Shown here: positions 63,211-64,000 of the stretch, piece after piece
Layout of the letters: each line of letters opens with the position of its first letter
How positions within the stretch are numbered: the stretch's first letter is position 1
Source of the DNA: Actinokineospora fastidiosa
Lineage (GTDB): Bacteria > Actinomycetota > Actinomycetes > Mycobacteriales > Pseudonocardiaceae
DNA: 64,000 nucleotides
Assembly (NCBI RefSeq): GCF_014648415.1
Contig: NZ_BMRB01000002.1
Location: 889,260-953,259 of the forward strand
Direction of reading: 5' to 3'
Notes under the pieces: generated by a model
Database searches by the model: none
Told to the model about the DNA's origin: nothing
The model's input: the letters and a program-made list of their open reading frames with translations, nothing else
Translations under genes and position numbers: made by a program

Positions 63211-63647
63211 ATCATGCAGGTGGTGGTGCCGTGCGCGACGAGCCTGCCCTCGGCGTCGGTGACCCGGCCCTCGGCCGTCGCGGTGCTGCGGCCGACGTGG
63301 ACCGTGGTCCCGGCCGCGGTGATCAGGCCGCCGTCGGCCGGGACGGCGCGCACGTAGTTGACCTTGAGTTCCAGCGTGCCGTAGCCGACGCCCGCGGGGA
63401 GGCGCGAGTGGACCGCGCAGGCCATCACCGAGTCCAGCAGCGTGGCGCAGATGCCGCCGTGCAGCGTGCCGAGCGGGTTCGCGTACTCCGGCCGGGTCGG
63501 GAGGCTGAAGGCGACGTCGCCCTCCTCCAGCCGTTCCACCCGCATGCCGAGGAAGGAGCCGATGTTGGGCGGCGGCTCCGGCATGGCGAACATCGCCCGC
63601 AGTGCTTCCAGGCCGGACAGCCCGGCGAAGTCGAGTGCGGTGGTCAA
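63201..63647 (-). CDS. PaaI-type hotdog thioesterase
   Basis: A 148-residue hotdog-fold protein with the PaaI signature ANPLGTLHGGICATLLDSVMACAV (metal-free active site with Gly-rich turn), LKVNYVRAVPADGGLITA and AEGRVTDAEGRLVAHGTTTC. It would hydrolyse an aryl- or acyl-CoA thioester. The start is TTG 63647, with GGGGTGATCC upstream; nearby ATG/GTG codons are out of frame or internal. Its 3' end overlaps the AGE gene by 10 bp. It is divergent from a TetR gene that probably controls it. Confidence 0.85.
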   Translation of the reverse strand: MTTALDFAGLSGLEALRAMFAMPEPPPNIGSFLGMRVERLEEGDVAFSLPTRPEYANPLGTLHGGICATLLDSVMACAVHSRLPAGVGYGTLELKVNYVRAVPADGGLITAAGTTVHVGRSTATAEGRVTDAEGRLVAHGTTTCMIYR

Positions 63648-63670
63648 CGGATCACCCCGGTTCTATGGAA

Positions 63671-63707
63671 CGGTCGGTCTACGCGCGTAGCATAGACCGA
63701 CCGGTCT
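63671..63707. promoter_or_regulatory. Double inverted repeat, candidate TetR operator
   Basis: CGGTCGGTCTA (63671-63681) and TAGACCGACCG (63693-63703) are perfect 11-bp arms with an 11-nt centre; the second arm is also part of AGACCG-AC-CGGTCT (63694-63707). The repeat lies between the divergent thioesterase and TetR genes. Confidence 0.75.
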
Positions 63708-63717
63708 AGGAGGTGGC

Positions 63718-64000
63718 ATGGGTCCGCGGGACCGCCTGATCGCCAGCACGATCGCCCTGATGCGCGAGCGCGGCGTCGCCGCGACCGGCGTGGCCGACCT
63801 GCTCGCCCACAGCGGGACCGCGCGCGGGTCCATCTACCAGCACTTCCCCGGCGGCAAGACCGACCTGGTGATCGCCGCCACGCACGCGGCGGGCGACTAC
63901 GTGCTGCGGCTGATCGAGCGCGTGACCGCCGACCAGTCGCCAGCCGAGGCGATCTCCGCGCTGGTGGAGTGGTGGCGCCCGGCGCTGGCCGGGTCCGGGG
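63718..64000 (+). CDS. TetR-family regulator, 5' part
   Basis: The frame opens at ATG 63718 with GGAGG 5-9 nt upstream and runs off the window after 94 codons. The N terminus (RDRLIASTIALMRERG, ATGVADLLAHSGTARGSIYQ HFPGGK) is a TetR/AcrR helix-turn-helix with the SIYQHFPGGK recognition-helix end typical of LmrA/YxaF-like regulators. The divergent spacer carries an extended palindrome, so self-regulation and control of the thioesterase are likely. Confidence 0.87.
   Translation, partial: MGPRDRLIASTIALMRERGVAATGVADLLAHSGTARGSIYQHFPGGKTDLVIAATHAAGDYVLRLIERVTADQSPAEAISALVEWWRPALAGSG

Overview
The window is very GC-rich actinobacterial DNA with many GTG/TTG starts, 4-bp ATGA/GTGA overlaps inside operons, and tandem TetR/LacI/AraC/LuxR regulators. 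The gene content (secreted CBM2-fused cellulases, AGAO-type copper amine oxidase, CebR-like boxes, SigB/F-type stress module) fits a soil actinomycete, probably of the Pseudonocardiales type; the genus is inference only. No rRNA, tRNA, CRISPR, prophage or insertion sequence was recognised.

Region 1 (1-12.1 kb): the 3' end of an AarF/UbiB kinase; a six-gene minus-strand operon for homoprotocatechuate (3,4-dihydroxyphenylacetate) meta-cleavage, made of hpaD, a FAH-RraA fusion, a DapA-family aldolase, hpaE, a degenerate SDR and a SnoaL-like protein; a divergent FeaR-like AraC regulator followed by two aldehyde dehydrogenases; then a NUDIX hydrolase and a LuxR-type regulator.

Region 2 (12.2-27.4 kb): a 12-gene minus-strand catabolic operon. 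It starts with a copper amine oxidase, continues with a branched-chain-type ABC importer (LivF, a LivM-LivG fusion, a lipoprotein binding protein, LivH), and then dienelactone hydrolase, zinc alcohol dehydrogenase, methyltransferase-like protein, SDR, N,N-dimethylformamidase-like large subunit, HSL esterase and aldo/keto reductase. A histone-deacetylase-like amidohydrolase is divergent from it. Together with region 1 this reads as uptake, de-amidation, oxidative deamination, aldehyde oxidation and ring cleavage of an aromatic amine or amide; the substrate is not known.

Region 3 (27.5-38.3 kb): VanY-like lipoprotein, TetR plus divergent ABC exporter, TetR plus divergent flavin amine oxidase, a GlxA-type regulator followed by a membrane-anchored DJ-1/PfpI protein, a secreted VWA/Calx-beta protein and a YtcJ-like amidohydrolase.

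Region 4 (38.4-52.1 kb): a lignocellulose island, all on the minus strand: GH48, GH9, a small lipoprotein, AA10 LPMO, SGNH esterase-CBM2 and GH5 mannanase, each gene followed by a GC-rich hairpin, with CebR-like palindromes near GH9 and the LPMO. The 49.0-50.3 kb gap has no credible gene; it holds a 189-nt inverted repeat and an elaborate polypurine repeat block. After it come a LacI regulator and, overlapping it, a LacI paralogue that lacks the DNA-binding domain. The mannanase promoter shares an operator with an AGE-family sugar isomerase 12 kb away.

Region 5 (52.2-64 kb): TetR plus NIPSNAP protein, then a general stress block: RsbW-like kinase, SigB/F-type sigma factor, STAS antagonist, DUF6328 protein, universal stress protein, flavin reductase, CBS protein, ZIP transporter, DUF3618 and holin-like membrane proteins, transketolase and SurE. 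Four promoters here share a GTnnnn-N13-GGGTAS pattern. The window ends with the AGE epimerase, a PaaI-type thioesterase and the start of a TetR gene.
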